Positions 1-8,490 of a DNA stretch of 64,000 nucleotides are shown one piece after another. Positions within the stretch are counted from its first letter, which is position 1. Every line of letters starts with the position of its first letter. Below the pieces are notes generated by a model. That model had not been told where the DNA came from. It made no database searches and saw only the letters and a list, made by a program, of their open reading frames with translations. The translations under genes were made by a program, and so were the position numbers. Source of the stretch: Prochlorococcus marinus str. MIT 1013 (GTDB taxonomy: Bacteria; Cyanobacteriota; Cyanobacteriia; PCC-6307; Cyanobiaceae); NCBI RefSeq assembly GCF_027359395.1, contig NZ_CP114778.1:868001-932000 (forward strand), read 5' to 3'.

Positions 1-1043
1 TTGCTAAATCTGGAATTGAAATAATCATATTTAAAGGAGAACTTGATCATACTGATAAAACAACAGATCATATTATTTCATTAGCGAGTGAAATAATAAC
101 ATTACCAGATTCCTTAGAAAAATCTTGTCAAAAAGTTCTAAATAGTTCAATTGATATTCTTCTATATCTTGATATTGGAATGTCAGTAAAAACATATTTC
201 ATGTCTTTATCAAGGCTAGCTCTAGTTCAAGTCCTTCATAGTGGACACCCACAAACTTCAGGTTCTCAAAATATGGATTACTACATAACCGCATCGCAAA
301 AAGAAAATGAGAATTCTGATAAGTTCTTTTCAGAAAGATTGATAAGAATGACTAGACTTCCAGTAAATTATAGTCTACCTACAATTTTAAATAGTACTAT
401 TAAAGCTTCAGATCTAGATATTTATGAGGATGATTTTATAATTGGACTTCCTCATACTTTATTTAAATACCACCCCGACTTTGATGATATTCTAGACAAA
501 GTACTTGAGGAAATTCCTCATTCACGTTTATTGTTTTTCGAAGGTGTTAGAGAATACAATACAAAGGAATTATTGTCCAGGTGGGAACAAAATAGTAAGT
601 ACATTTCAAGTAAATTAATAATTTGTCCACGTGTTAAATTTGATGATTATTTAACAATTTCAAAAAGATTTGATATCGTACTTGATACTATTTATTTTGG
701 GATGGGTAATACCTTTTTTCAGGCAATGGCATTGGGTATTCCAGTTGTTACTTTGTTACCTGATAAACCACAAGGTGGATGCGTTTCTGCAGGTTATAAG
801 CAGATGGGTATTTTAAATCCACCTATAGCAAAGTCAAAGAAAGAATATATTTCAATATGCAAAAAACTAGCATTTGATAATTCATACAGGAAAAATATTA
901 GTAATCAAATACTTTTAAAAGCAAAAGATAATTTATTTAATGATCAAACAGTTTATAGACAATATATAGACTTCTTTCAAAAGGCATTGAAAGCTGCATA
1001 TAAAAAAGAATTACTTCCAAAAAATTGGGAACCATTAGAATAA
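1..1043 (+). CDS. TPR/SPINDLY-type glycosyltransferase, C-terminal part (5' truncated by window)
   Basis: The reading frame is open from base 3, so the gene begins before the window; the first internal ATG at 180 is not the true start. The visible 346 residues match the C-terminal half of the protein at 14119-16263: both have an xIGMS..Y/F..SLxxLALVQVxxxGHxxTSG segment and a late (Y/F)FGxGNTFxxAMxxGIP segment. Those segments correspond to the nucleotide-sugar-binding half of GT41 (O-GlcNAc transferase/SPINDLY-like) enzymes. The role is probably glycosyl transfer to a protein or glycan in the cytoplasm; donor and acceptor cannot be read from the sequence. The N-terminal TPRs are inferred from the paralogue and are not visible here. 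It converges on rfbB, with only 6 bases between the two stop codons. Confidence 0.7.
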   Translation, partial: AKSGIEIIIFKGELDHTDKTTDHIISLASEIITLPDSLEKSCQKVLNSSIDILLYLDIGMSVKTYFMSLSRLALVQVLHSGHPQTSGSQNMDYYITASQKENENSDKFFSERLIRMTRLPVNYSLPTILNSTIKASDLDIYEDDFIIGLPHTLFKYHPDFDDILDKVLEEIPHSRLLFFEGVREYNTKELLSRWEQNSKYISSKLIICPRVKFDDYLTISKRFDIVLDTIYFGMGNTFFQAMALGIPVVTLLPDKPQGGCVSAGYKQMGILNPPIAKSKKEYISICKKLAFDNSYRKNISNQILLKAKDNLFNDQTVYRQYIDFFQKALKAAYKKELLPKNWEPLE

Positions 1044-1049
1044 AACAGA

Positions 1050-2108
1050 TTAAAGGTTTTTATTGGTGTTATCTTTCGAGAATTTATTACACCAATTTAC
1101 ATTTTTTAAATACCATTCAACAGTAAGTTCCATTGCATTTTCAAAATTATATTTAGGTTTCCATTTTAAATCTTCTGAAATTTTTTTATAGTTAATAGCA
1201 TATCTCCTATCGTGCCCTGGTCTATCTTTTATATAAGATTTAAACCGATTATGTGGTGCATTAAAAGTATTTTTTTTGTCAAGTAAATTACAAATTAATT
1301 CTACTATATCATTATTCGATTTTTGTACTCCAGCCCCAATACAATATGACTCTCCTACGCTACCTCGCAATATGACTCTTAATAAGGCATCTATATGATC
1401 TTCGACATATATCCAATCGCGTACATTTTTTCCATCACCGTAAATTGGAATCTTTTTATTATTTATAGCATTATTAATAATCACTGGAATAAGTTTTTCA
1501 GGAAATTGTCCAGGTCCAAAATTATTACTACAGTTTGTAATTAAGATAGGGATCCCATAAGTTTTATTCCAAGCTTTGACAAGATGATCACTTGCTGCCT
1601 TTGTAGCAGAGTATGGACTTCTTGGATCATACGAACTATTTTCAGAAAAAAAGCCTTCGGGTCCAAGTGATCCATAAACCTCATCTGTACTTACATGAAG
1701 AAGTTTAAAATTTTTCTTTCTAGGCAATGACAATGATTGCCAATGAGAACTTAATGCTTCTAATAAATTAAAAGTTCCAATTATATTACTTTCTAAAAAT
1801 ATTCTAGGACCTAGAATAGATCTATCTACATGACTTTCAGCTGCTAGATGAAAAACTATATCTGGATTACTAAAATCTATTGCATTTTTAGTATTATCTG
1901 AATTAGAAAGATCAATCTTTAATGTTTCTAATCTTTTAGAATCAAAATTCAAATTTAGAATATCTAAATCGCTTTCTTCGCCACATTTATCCAAATTAAA
2001 TACTTTTAAATTTGTTTCTTTAAGCAATCTTCTCAATAAAGTCTTTCCTATAAATCCTGATCCACCAGTTACAAGTATTCTTTTTACAGATTCAGGAAAT
2101 ATAATCAT
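1050..2108 (-). CDS. rfbB: dTDP-glucose 4,6-dehydratase
   Basis: Short-chain dehydrogenase that converts dTDP-glucose to dTDP-4-keto-6-deoxyglucose, the branch point for dTDP-deoxysugars. Residues 15-21 give the NAD-binding GGSGFIG. TDEVYG lies at 141-146 and the catalytic YSATK at 166-170, all standard for RfbB. The length of 352 residues is normal for the family. It lies 79 bases downstream of rfbA on the same strand, so the two probably form one operon. The rhamnose genes rfbC and rfbD are not next to it. The neighbouring aminotransferases suggest the product goes to an amino-deoxysugar instead; that last step is inference. Confidence 0.95.
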   Translation of the reverse strand: MIIFPESVKRILVTGGSGFIGKTLLRRLLKETNLKVFNLDKCGEESDLDILNLNFDSKRLETLKIDLSNSDNTKNAIDFSNPDIVFHLAAESHVDRSILGPRIFLESNIIGTFNLLEALSSHWQSLSLPRKKNFKLLHVSTDEVYGSLGPEGFFSENSSYDPRSPYSATKAASDHLVKAWNKTYGIPILITNCSNNFGPGQFPEKLIPVIINNAINNKKIPIYGDGKNVRDWIYVEDHIDALLRVILRGSVGESYCIGAGVQKSNNDIVELICNLLDKKNTFNAPHNRFKSYIKDRPGHDRRYAINYKKISEDLKWKPKYNFENAMELTVEWYLKNVNWCNKFSKDNTNKNL

Positions 2109-2187
2109 GTGATTTACAATATTATTAAAGGTTTTTAAAAGTTATTATTTACAAGAGAATGTAATAATTTATTAATGAAAGGTTCAT

Positions 2188-3078
2188 CTACTTTAGCCCT
2201 TTTAACAGCATTAAGAGATATTCACCATAACCACTATTCATCAAACTGAAAGCAAGGTTTTCTAAGCATTTGTCATCAATCCAGCCTTGCCTCCAAGCAG
2301 CCTCTTCTGGACAACCTACTTTCAAACCTTGTCGTTGTTCAAGAGTACGAATATAACCAGATGCATCCTGAAGAGAATTAAACGATCCGGTATCTAACCA
2401 AGCCATCCCCCTACCCATAATCTCTACATTTAATAGATTTTGATTTAAATAATGGTTGTTTAGAGATGTTATTTCTAGCTCTCCTCTTGGTGAAAATCTT
2501 AATTCTTTAATTCTTTCAAAAGCGGAGTTATCATAAAAATATAATCCAGTAATAGCATATTGACTTAAAGGATTATCTGGTTTCTCCTCAATATCTAAAA
2601 TATTCCCTTCCTTATCAAATTGAACAACACCATAATTACGGGGATCACTAACAGGGTAAGCAAAAATACTTCCTCCTTTTATCCTTTTATCTGCCGATCG
2701 AAGAAGATTAACTAAGTCATTACCGTGAAAAAGATTATCGCCTAATGCAATTGCAATATTACTGTTTTTAATAAATTTCTCTGCTACCAAAATCGCATGA
2801 GCAACACCTTCAGCCTTGTTCTGAATTGCATAACTAAAGTTAACTCCCCATTTATCACCATTTCCTAAAAGTGCTTTAAATAATTCAACAGAATTAGGAT
2901 TCGTAACAATAAGAATATCTCTTATTCCGCATAACATTAAAGTAGTAATTGGATAATAAATCATTGGCTTGTCATATACAGGTATCAACTGTTTGCTTAT
3001 TGCTGAGGTTATTGGTGCAAGCCTTGTGCCGTTACCCCCTGCAAGAATAATTCCTCTACGCGATGATAAATACTTCAT
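2188..3078 (-). CDS. rfbA: glucose-1-phosphate thymidylyltransferase
   Basis: Makes dTDP-glucose from glucose-1-phosphate and dTTP, the first step of the dTDP-sugar pathway. The nucleotidyltransferase signature GGNGTRL is at residues 14-20, followed by SKQLIPVYDKPMIYYP, which is diagnostic of RfbA. The length of 296 residues is typical and the ATG start sits directly before the Rossmann-like N-terminus. It is the first gene of the rfbA-rfbB pair. The 295 bases between it and the aminotransferase at 3374 hold no convincing gene and probably contain its promoter. Confidence 0.96.
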   Translation of the reverse strand: MKYLSSRRGIILAGGNGTRLAPITSAISKQLIPVYDKPMIYYPITTLMLCGIRDILIVTNPNSVELFKALLGNGDKWGVNFSYAIQNKAEGVAHAILVAEKFIKNSNIAIALGDNLFHGNDLVNLLRSADKRIKGGSIFAYPVSDPRNYGVVQFDKEGNILDIEEKPDNPLSQYAITGLYFYDNSAFERIKELRFSPRGELEITSLNNHYLNQNLLNVEIMGRGMAWLDTGSFNSLQDASGYIRTLEQRQGLKVGCPEEAAWRQGWIDDKCLENLAFSLMNSGYGEYLLMLLKGLK

Positions 3079-3373
3079 TTAAAACAGGATTGAAAGATAA
3101 AAAATTGCAAGTTTGTTTGATATTACTTGAATGTTGGTATTTTGAAATCATGAACCATAATAAGCTAAAACCGCAGATCAAGAAATAATACACTTTAATA
3201 AATAATTCATAAGACAAATATCTTTGACGTAAAGAAAAAAAAGAGAAGAGAGAAGAATCTGAAACACACTCATAGCCGGTTCCATGTAGCTTAAAATGAT
3301 TATTATTAGGAATAGATGTTTAACAATAAACTAATAAAAAATATAAATTAAATTAAAAATCTATAGTATTTTA

Positions 3374-4504
3374 TTAATTTATCTTTTCAAAGAAATCATT
3401 TATAATATCAGTGATGTATTTTACATCTTTACAAGCTATTTGCTGACCTATTGGTAAGCAAATAGTTGATTTAGATAATTCTATTGAGTTTGGGTAATCT
3501 ATAGGATTTTCATTATTGAATACTGAAAAATCATAATTAAAGTATGATCTCGCTAAAATATTATTTTTATTGAGCTTATCTTGTAATTTATCCCTAAACT
3601 CTTTGTAATTCGAATTAAGTATTAAAACAAAATATTGATAACTACTTTCAATTAGTCTGGAGCCAGGTTCAAATATTATATATTTATTTTTAGAATTTAA
3701 AAATTTTTTATAAAGATTAAATATCATTTTATTATGTTCTACAGAACTTTTGATTTTAGATAGACTTTTCAAGCATAAACCAGCTTGTAATTCTGACATC
3801 CTTCCATTTACTGTTTTAATAGGCATATCTGAATTCCCAATTGCTCCATAGCTTGAACGAATATGACTTAATTTTTCATAAAGACTTTTATTATTGGTTG
3901 TAATGCAGCCGCCTTCAAATCCTGTAATAAGCTTAGTTGCATGAAAAGAAAATACTTCTGCATTTCCATTTATAGCAATTTTTTGTTCCTTATATGAACA
4001 TGAAAATGCCTGAGATGAATCGTATATTAAATCAACATTATATTTATTTAATAAAAAACTAATTTCATCGATATTATTAACAGTTGACCATAAATTAGGT
4101 AATAAAACTGTAGAAATAGTCTTGTTATTTTTAAGTTTTTCTTCTAAAGACTCTAGGCATACGTTAGGAGAATACCGCAATGTATCACAATAAAAGAGAT
4201 TAGATCCAATAATACAAATAGCATTCATTGTCGCAGGGAATGAAAACCTTGGTGTAAGAATGCTTCCTTCTTTATGCAATGCTTCTAATGCAATTATTAA
4301 TCCAATAGTTCCATTCGTTACTGCTAATACATAATTTACATCTAAGTATATTGCTAACTCTCTCTCAAGTTTTTGTAAAAGTGGTCCATTATTAGTATAA
4401 TATTTTGTTTTTGATATTTGATCAATTACATCTTTAAAATCTTCAAAAGAGGGTACATAAAGCTGTCCAACATGTAATTTTTTTTCCAATCTATTATCTC
4501 CCAT
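3374..4504 (-). CDS. DegT/DnrJ/EryC1 family sugar aminotransferase
   Basis: PLP-dependent nucleotide-sugar aminotransferase. The frame opens with a TTG at 4528, but the ATG at 4504 is preferred because it leaves only an 11-base overlap with the upstream gene. Counting from 4528, the Schiff-base lysine is Lys199 in SFHATKLITGFEGG, and Asp170 in the DSSQAF segment should contact the PLP ring nitrogen. An N-terminal NNGPLLQKLERELA segment is typical of the family. Together with the gene at 4494 it forms a tandem pair of related but clearly different aminotransferases, next to rfbA/rfbB. The likely substrate is a dTDP-keto-deoxysugar; the carbon aminated (C3 or C4) cannot be decided. Confidence 0.88.
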   Translation of the reverse strand: MGDNRLEKKLHVGQLYVPSFEDFKDVIDQISKTKYYTNNGPLLQKLERELAIYLDVNYVLAVTNGTIGLIIALEALHKEGSILTPRFSFPATMNAICIIGSNLFYCDTLRYSPNVCLESLEEKLKNNKTISTVLLPNLWSTVNNIDEISFLLNKYNVDLIYDSSQAFSCSYKEQKIAINGNAEVFSFHATKLITGFEGGCITTNNKSLYEKLSHIRSSYGAIGNSDMPIKTVNGRMSELQAGLCLKSLSKIKSSVEHNKMIFNLYKKFLNSKNKYIIFEPGSRLIESSYQYFVLILNSNYKEFRDKLQDKLNKNNILARSYFNYDFSVFNNENPIDYPNSIELSKSTICLPIGQQIACKDVKYITDIINDFFEKIN

Positions 4505-5687
4505 TTTTTTTGAAATAAATATCGTCAATAATTTTATTAATTAGCTTCATTATTGGAGATACTTGATTTTTCTTTATTTGCCATCCTGAAGGAAGTAATA
4601 ATAAGTTTTTAGAGTATATATCAGTATTCTTAAGTTTAAGGCATTTAGTAGCAATTAAGCTCTTTCTTTTTGTGTGAAGTGGGGGAAAATAATACGTCCT
4701 AGAAAGTATATCTATAGAATTTAATATCCTTATAAGCTCATCCCTGCAGTCAATATATTTTGGATTCAGTTCAGCTAAAATAATTTTATAAGCAGGTCTG
4801 AATTTTTTATTATATCTTCTTATAAAAAGTTTTTCGCTAACAAATCTTTCTGAACTTAAATATTCTTGATATATCACATAATTATGTTTTATAAGTAAAT
4901 CAAGCTCATCCAATGATGCTAAAGCAAATGCTGCATGACCTTCATTTAATTTAGCATTCATAGAATATTTCTCTGTCAACTCTCCATCTGAATTAAAAGA
5001 AAATTTTTGAAACTTCCTAAATTGATCACATAATTTACTATCATTTGTTGTGATATAACCCCCTTCTAAGCCATTAATCAATTTACTTGCATGTAAAGAA
5101 AATATTTCACAATTACCAAATTCGCCAATTTTCCCATCAGGTAAAAATTCATTTACAGATTCAACGGAATCAAATACAACAGGGATTGATTTTGACAATG
5201 CAAATTGTGAAATTGCATAAGCATTAAGACAGTCAACTAATGGATGTACAGCAAGTATCAATGAGGTATTTTCGAGTTTATTCGGATCAATTGAATTGAT
5301 ATCTAATCCAAGATTAATAGGATCGATATCGCAATATAAAGGAGTAAAACCTGCCCAAAGGACTGCGTCAGCTAGTCTTCTATATGTTAAGGAAGGCATT
5401 AGAATATATTTTTTATTTGTTTGAGCTACATTTTTTATGGCAGCCACCAATGCCCAAAATCCACTGCAAAAAGTAATACAATATTTTGTATTATGAAACT
5501 TAAGGAGTTTTTCCTCAAGCTGTTCCACTAAAGGGCCTCTATTTGTAAATTGATTATGAAAGTAACTTTTTTTTATATAGTTTAAAACAGTTTCTGAATT
5601 AGGAGAATATAAAGAAGAAGTTGAAAGTATTTCACTTCCAATATATTTTTTTTTCTCTTTCAGATATATATGATTAATATCAACCAT
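4494..5687 (-). CDS. DegT/DnrJ/EryC1 family sugar aminotransferase
   Basis: Second PLP-dependent sugar aminotransferase of the tandem pair, 397 residues. Lys202 in SLHASKLINGLEGG is the expected PLP lysine and Asp173 the ring-nitrogen partner. The N-terminal TNRGPLVEQLEEKL matches its neighbour. Its ATG overlaps the stop codon of the methyltransferase upstream (TAATG arrangement, one shared base), and its 3' end overlaps the next gene, so translation of all three is probably coupled. Two different DegT enzymes beside rfbA/rfbB are expected where a sugar is aminated twice, or aminated, deaminated and aminated again. Which enzyme acts first is unknown. Confidence 0.88.
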   Translation of the reverse strand: MVDINHIYLKEKKKYIGSEILSTSSLYSPNSETVLNYIKKSYFHNQFTNRGPLVEQLEEKLLKFHNTKYCITFCSGFWALVAAIKNVAQTNKKYILMPSLTYRRLADAVLWAGFTPLYCDIDPINLGLDINSIDPNKLENTSLILAVHPLVDCLNAYAISQFALSKSIPVVFDSVESVNEFLPDGKIGEFGNCEIFSLHASKLINGLEGGYITTNDSKLCDQFRKFQKFSFNSDGELTEKYSMNAKLNEGHAAFALASLDELDLLIKHNYVIYQEYLSSERFVSEKLFIRRYNKKFRPAYKIILAELNPKYIDCRDELIRILNSIDILSRTYYFPPLHTKRKSLIATKCLKLKNTDIYSKNLLLLPSGWQIKKNQVSPIMKLINKIIDDIYFKKNGR

Positions 5688-6379
5688 TACTTAGAAAGCG
5701 TAAGATCAAATCTATAATATGATGAATAAAACTCCTTTGGCATGATAGTTGTAGATGTATTCCATCCAAGATGAGAACAAATTCTCTTCAATTCGGAAGG
5801 AGAATACCAAACTCCGATAGAAGATTTATGATTTTTTTTTGGAGGAATTATTGGATTAGTATATTTTGAGAAAAATTCTTTATGAAAATCAAGATTTGGT
5901 ATATTACCAATAAATACCTTAGAGTTTTCTTCTAAAAGATTATAGAGTTTTTTTAATATCATTTTAGCCTCTTCAAACTCAATATATGAAAATGATCCAT
6001 AGAATAATACCTTATTATAACATTCTTTAAGTTTAATAGTTTCTATAGTCTCAAGGGCGGAAGCCAAGACAAAAGATACACAACTGGAGGAAAAATACTT
6101 ATTGGCTATTTCGATCATGTATGGAGAGGGATCAAATCCTTTGATACTAGAAACATTAGTTTTTAATAAATTAGTAATAGCCCCATTTCCACAGCCAATA
6201 TCCAATAATTTATCTGATATTTCAAGTTCTAAACTTTCAATAATTTTAGTTGTTATTAAATTTATATCTCTTTCAGATACAGATTTACCATCTACTGTCC
6301 TTTTAACTTGCTTCCAAAATTCCTTTTCATCAAACTGACGAGCATATTGATCATGGTCAAAAAAAGTGTGCGAAGTCAT
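5687..6379 (-). CDS. class I SAM-dependent methyltransferase
   Basis: Small cytoplasmic methyltransferase of 230 residues. The SAM-binding motif I is LLDIGCGNGAITNLL near residues 58-72, followed by the acidic GFDPS of motif II. The frame ends in TAA sharing a base with the ATG of the downstream aminotransferase, so the genes are co-translated. In the amino-deoxysugar setting an N-methyltransferase (DesVI/TylM1 type) is a reasonable guess, since those enzymes have a similar length, but the C-terminal half is not diagnostic. An O- or C-methyltransferase is equally possible. Confidence 0.75.
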   Translation of the reverse strand: MTSHTFFDHDQYARQFDEKEFWKQVKRTVDGKSVSERDINLITTKIIESLELEISDKLLDIGCGNGAITNLLKTNVSSIKGFDPSPYMIEIANKYFSSSCVSFVLASALETIETIKLKECYNKVLFYGSFSYIEFEEAKMILKKLYNLLEENSKVFIGNIPNLDFHKEFFSKYTNPIIPPKKNHKSSIGVWYSPSELKRICSHLGWNTSTTIMPKEFYSSYYRFDLTLSK

Positions 6380-6391
6380 TTACATTATGAA

Positions 6392-7114
6392 TCAAGGTGA
6401 AATTAAATCAAAATCGTTATTTAAAAAACTAGACAACTCTGATTTGCTATTCCACATCATTAAATCTATTATAGAAAGTCCAGGAATAAATTCAGGTCTT
6501 TTTTGATTATAAACTCCCATCTTAGATTTTAAAAAACTCAATTTAATATTAGAATCTTTAAATTTTTTATTGTAGAATAGATCCTTTCCACCAATTGGAT
6601 TTATGTATTCTTTTGCACCAATTGACTCACAGATTCTTAGCGCCCAATCTCCAGGACCATTTATATTTAACAATTCCAATTCCATATCAGATAAGACTAA
6701 AATTTTTGTTTTTATTCCTAAATAATCAGCTGTATATCTAATAGACCTAGTTACAAATTTAGATAAATTATTTTCATTTGTAATAAATATATTATTTATT
6801 AATGAAATAACTTCTTTGTAAAATATTGATTGTTCATTATAGAAAGTTAATTTTCTTATGATACGGTTTTTCCAGTCAAGTTCCTGTTTAATTTTTATAT
6901 TATTAATTTTAGAAAATCCCTTTCTCGAATCTAAGGGTATTGTTATGTATTGCCATTCTTTTTTAAGTTCAGGATGCAATATTCTATTTCTATTGATCCA
7001 TCCCCTTTGAATGTACTGAACATTATCAAATACAATCCATAAATCTACATAATTAAGTAACTGAAAATACCCAATATAAGGGAAAAAGTAAGGTTGCATT
7101 AATCCTAACTTCAT
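6392..7114 (-). CDS. WbqC family protein
   Basis: The protein starting at the ATG at 7114 (MKLGLMQPYFFPYIGYFQLL) carries the characteristic WbqC-family N-terminus with QPYFFPY, followed by WIVFDNVQYIQRGWINRNRI. An in-frame ATG at 7147 would add 11 residues (MIVYNYLKNIY) that are not family-like, so 7114 is preferred. WbqC proteins recur in O-antigen and amino-sugar clusters and are thought to modify sugars, but a precise reaction is not established. It lies 12 bases upstream of the methyltransferase and is probably the first gene of the operon 7114 to 3374. Confidence 0.85.
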   Translation of the reverse strand: MKLGLMQPYFFPYIGYFQLLNYVDLWIVFDNVQYIQRGWINRNRILHPELKKEWQYITIPLDSRKGFSKINNIKIKQELDWKNRIIRKLTFYNEQSIFYKEVISLINNIFITNENNLSKFVTRSIRYTADYLGIKTKILVLSDMELELLNINGPGDWALRICESIGAKEYINPIGGKDLFYNKKFKDSNIKLSFLKSKMGVYNQKRPEFIPGLSIIDLMMWNSKSELSSFLNNDFDLISP

Positions 7115-7278
7115 ATAGATATTTTTCAAGTAGTTATAAACTATCATAAATTGTCGAAGGGAAAAGAAAAACTGCTCTTATCCGAGGAAATCAATATATC
7201 ATTTTTTGATAATAATTTCTCCAAATAAGTCGTATCAATTTTTTCAGTCAAAATAAATTTCTTTGAGGATATTAGGTA

Positions 7279-7390
7279 TTTAATTCATATATACTTCATC
7301 AAAAAACCAGGCAAATTCGGGAAGAATCAGAAGCATACCTTCAGAGCTATGTATAACTTCTGGATATTCAAAAATAAAAATGAGTGTATA
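7279..7390 (-). pseudogene. gene remnant, C-terminal fragment of unknown protein
   Basis: Immediately downstream of the stop codon of the gene at 7391 the minus strand stays open for about 36 codons, ending in TAA at 7279. It reads ...FEYPEVIHSSEGMLLILPEFAWFFDEVYMN (here in two parts: FEYPEVIHSSEGMLL, ILPEFAWFFDEVYMN). There is no start codon or ribosome-binding site, but the composition is protein-like. I see it as the 3' end of a gene lost by deletion at an island junction. The family is not recognised. Confidence 0.35.
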
Positions 7391-7750
7391 CTAGATTTTT
7401 CTCACTCGGTTGTCATACGACGAGTCGGCAGCCAAACCAGCTAGTGAAATTATTTGCCTCGTACAGGCAGCGACACCACTTGATTGGTTATTAATAAGTC
7501 CTTTCTGCATACCTTGTTCAAGATTTACAAGTAGTTTTGCCACCATTTGTGGCCGCTCAATATTGATCTCTTCAAAGTTTTGAACGATCAAATCCATCAC
7601 CTTCACTTTGATTCGCCTCGCTTGCCGCCTACTTAAGCCGTATTCTTCGTTCACTGGGGTCGTTACTACGGTGCACCTATGACCTTGAACAAGAAAGTCA
7701 GCAGCAAAGCCTGCTCTTAATTCCATCAATTGTTTATTAGCTTTTTTCAT
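7391..7750 (-). CDS. hypothetical protein with basic HTH-like segment
   Basis: A 119-residue cytoplasmic protein without a signal peptide. Residues about 36-50 contain YGLSRRQARRIKVKV, an Arg/Lys-rich stretch resembling a helix-turn-helix or basic nucleic-acid-binding helix. The rest is predicted mostly helical. Its start overlaps the end of the 80-residue ORF upstream by 14 bases, so the two are likely co-translated. A decayed relative of its C-terminus is present at 24661-24765, showing it belongs to a small family spread within the island. The function is unknown; a DNA-binding role is only a guess. Confidence 0.6.
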   Translation of the reverse strand: MKKANKQLMELRAGFAADFLVQGHRCTVVTTPVNEEYGLSRRQARRIKVKVMDLIVQNFEEINIERPQMVAKLLVNLEQGMQKGLINNQSSGVAACTRQIISLAGLAADSSYDNRVRKI

Positions 7751-7979
7751 ATCCCAGCTCGATGCAATGTAGATTCAATTCCATCTGGAGCATGTGCAAA
7801 CAAAGTCCCAACTCAGGAACCAAAGAAGGCATTAGATCCCGAGCTTGATTATTTTCTATTGTTGAAAAGGCGGAAGTCATTGATTCTGCGACAGTTAAAA
7901 AATCAGAATGAATGACTTTAGTCATTTGAGATTTTCTAGGCGTTGCTATTTGGCGTGAACTTATAAATTTATCAATCAT
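7737..7979 (-). CDS. small hypothetical protein
   Basis: An 80-residue ORF with an ATG at 7979, directly upstream of and overlapping the 119-residue gene by 14 bases. The C-terminal third (LGLCLHMLQMELNLHCIELGYEKS; LGLCLHMLQMEL and NLHCIELGYEKS) looks like an amphipathic helix. No family is recognised. The overlap and shared strand argue that it is a real gene in a two-gene operon. A competing plus-strand ORF at 7730-7915 is judged a shadow. Confidence 0.5.
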   Translation of the reverse strand: MIDKFISSRQIATPRKSQMTKVIHSDFLTVAESMTSAFSTIENNQARDLMPSLVPELGLCLHMLQMELNLHCIELGYEKS

Positions 7980-8260
7980 ATAAGAAACAAAAGCAATAAC
8001 GAAAGTAGCTTTAAACCATATTGATTTCTATTAAATCACACCTCTTAGCTAGGTCGATTTTCAAGATGTAGACCGCTTTTATTGGCTCTTTTTATGGGCT
8101 TAAGTATAAAGATATATCTATCTATATCAGCTTATTCAATATTGATTAGAAGGATTTCTATCTAGGGGTGTCTGGTATGCGCTCAATTATGCGCGCTTAC
8201 GTTAGGTAAGGTACTTATGAAGAGTTAGTTTTGAATCCATAACTAGAAAAATCAGGAATG
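7980..8260. other. intergenic region, no gene seen
   Basis: No convincing ORF on either strand. It should contain the promoter of the minus-strand pair starting at 7979. Near 8180-8205 there are two close ATGCGC repeats, in ATGCGCTCAATTATGCGCGC. The region ends at the tRNA-Ala fragment. Confidence 0.4.
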
Positions 8261-8312
8261 CTTGAGCTGCATGGCATGGAGTGGGTCAGCGGTTCAAATC
8301 CGCTTGGCTCCA
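8261..8312 (+). repeat. tRNA-Ala(GGC) 3'-end fragment, copy 1 (putative attachment site)
   Basis: The segment reproduces the 3' half of a tRNA-Ala(GGC): an anticodon-loop-like GCATGGCATG with GGC at 8273-8275, GGTCAGC, then a perfect T arm (AGCGG 8288-8292, loop TTCAAAT, CCGCT 8300-8304) and the acceptor strand TGGCTCC plus discriminator A at 8305-8312. The D arm and 5' acceptor strand are missing, so it is not a functional gene. A second, more decayed copy in the same orientation lies at 16687-16734. Similarity continues about 40 bases downstream in both (CAT..AGATTT, then GCAA.AGAT). Integrases commonly use tRNA 3' ends as attachment sites. Confidence 0.75.
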
Positions 8313-8490
8313 TCAAGATTTGAAGTATGGCAAGAGATAGAAATCGATCGAGGAATGCTTCAAAGAGTTCTAATGCCATATATGCCTAGGTCAGACAGAT
8401 TATTCAACTTAATTTGTTGAAACTTGAGTACAAGAAGAAAATAGAATGTATATATTAGTAGTTTTGAAAGATTTTATATCATAGATTTAT

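Noticed and set aside
7730-7915. Plus-strand ORF of 61 residues
   Set aside because: Overlaps the two coupled minus-strand ORFs, with no ribosome-binding site or coding character.
8261-8312. Complete tRNA gene
   Set aside because: Only the 3' half is present; the 5' acceptor strand and D arm are missing.
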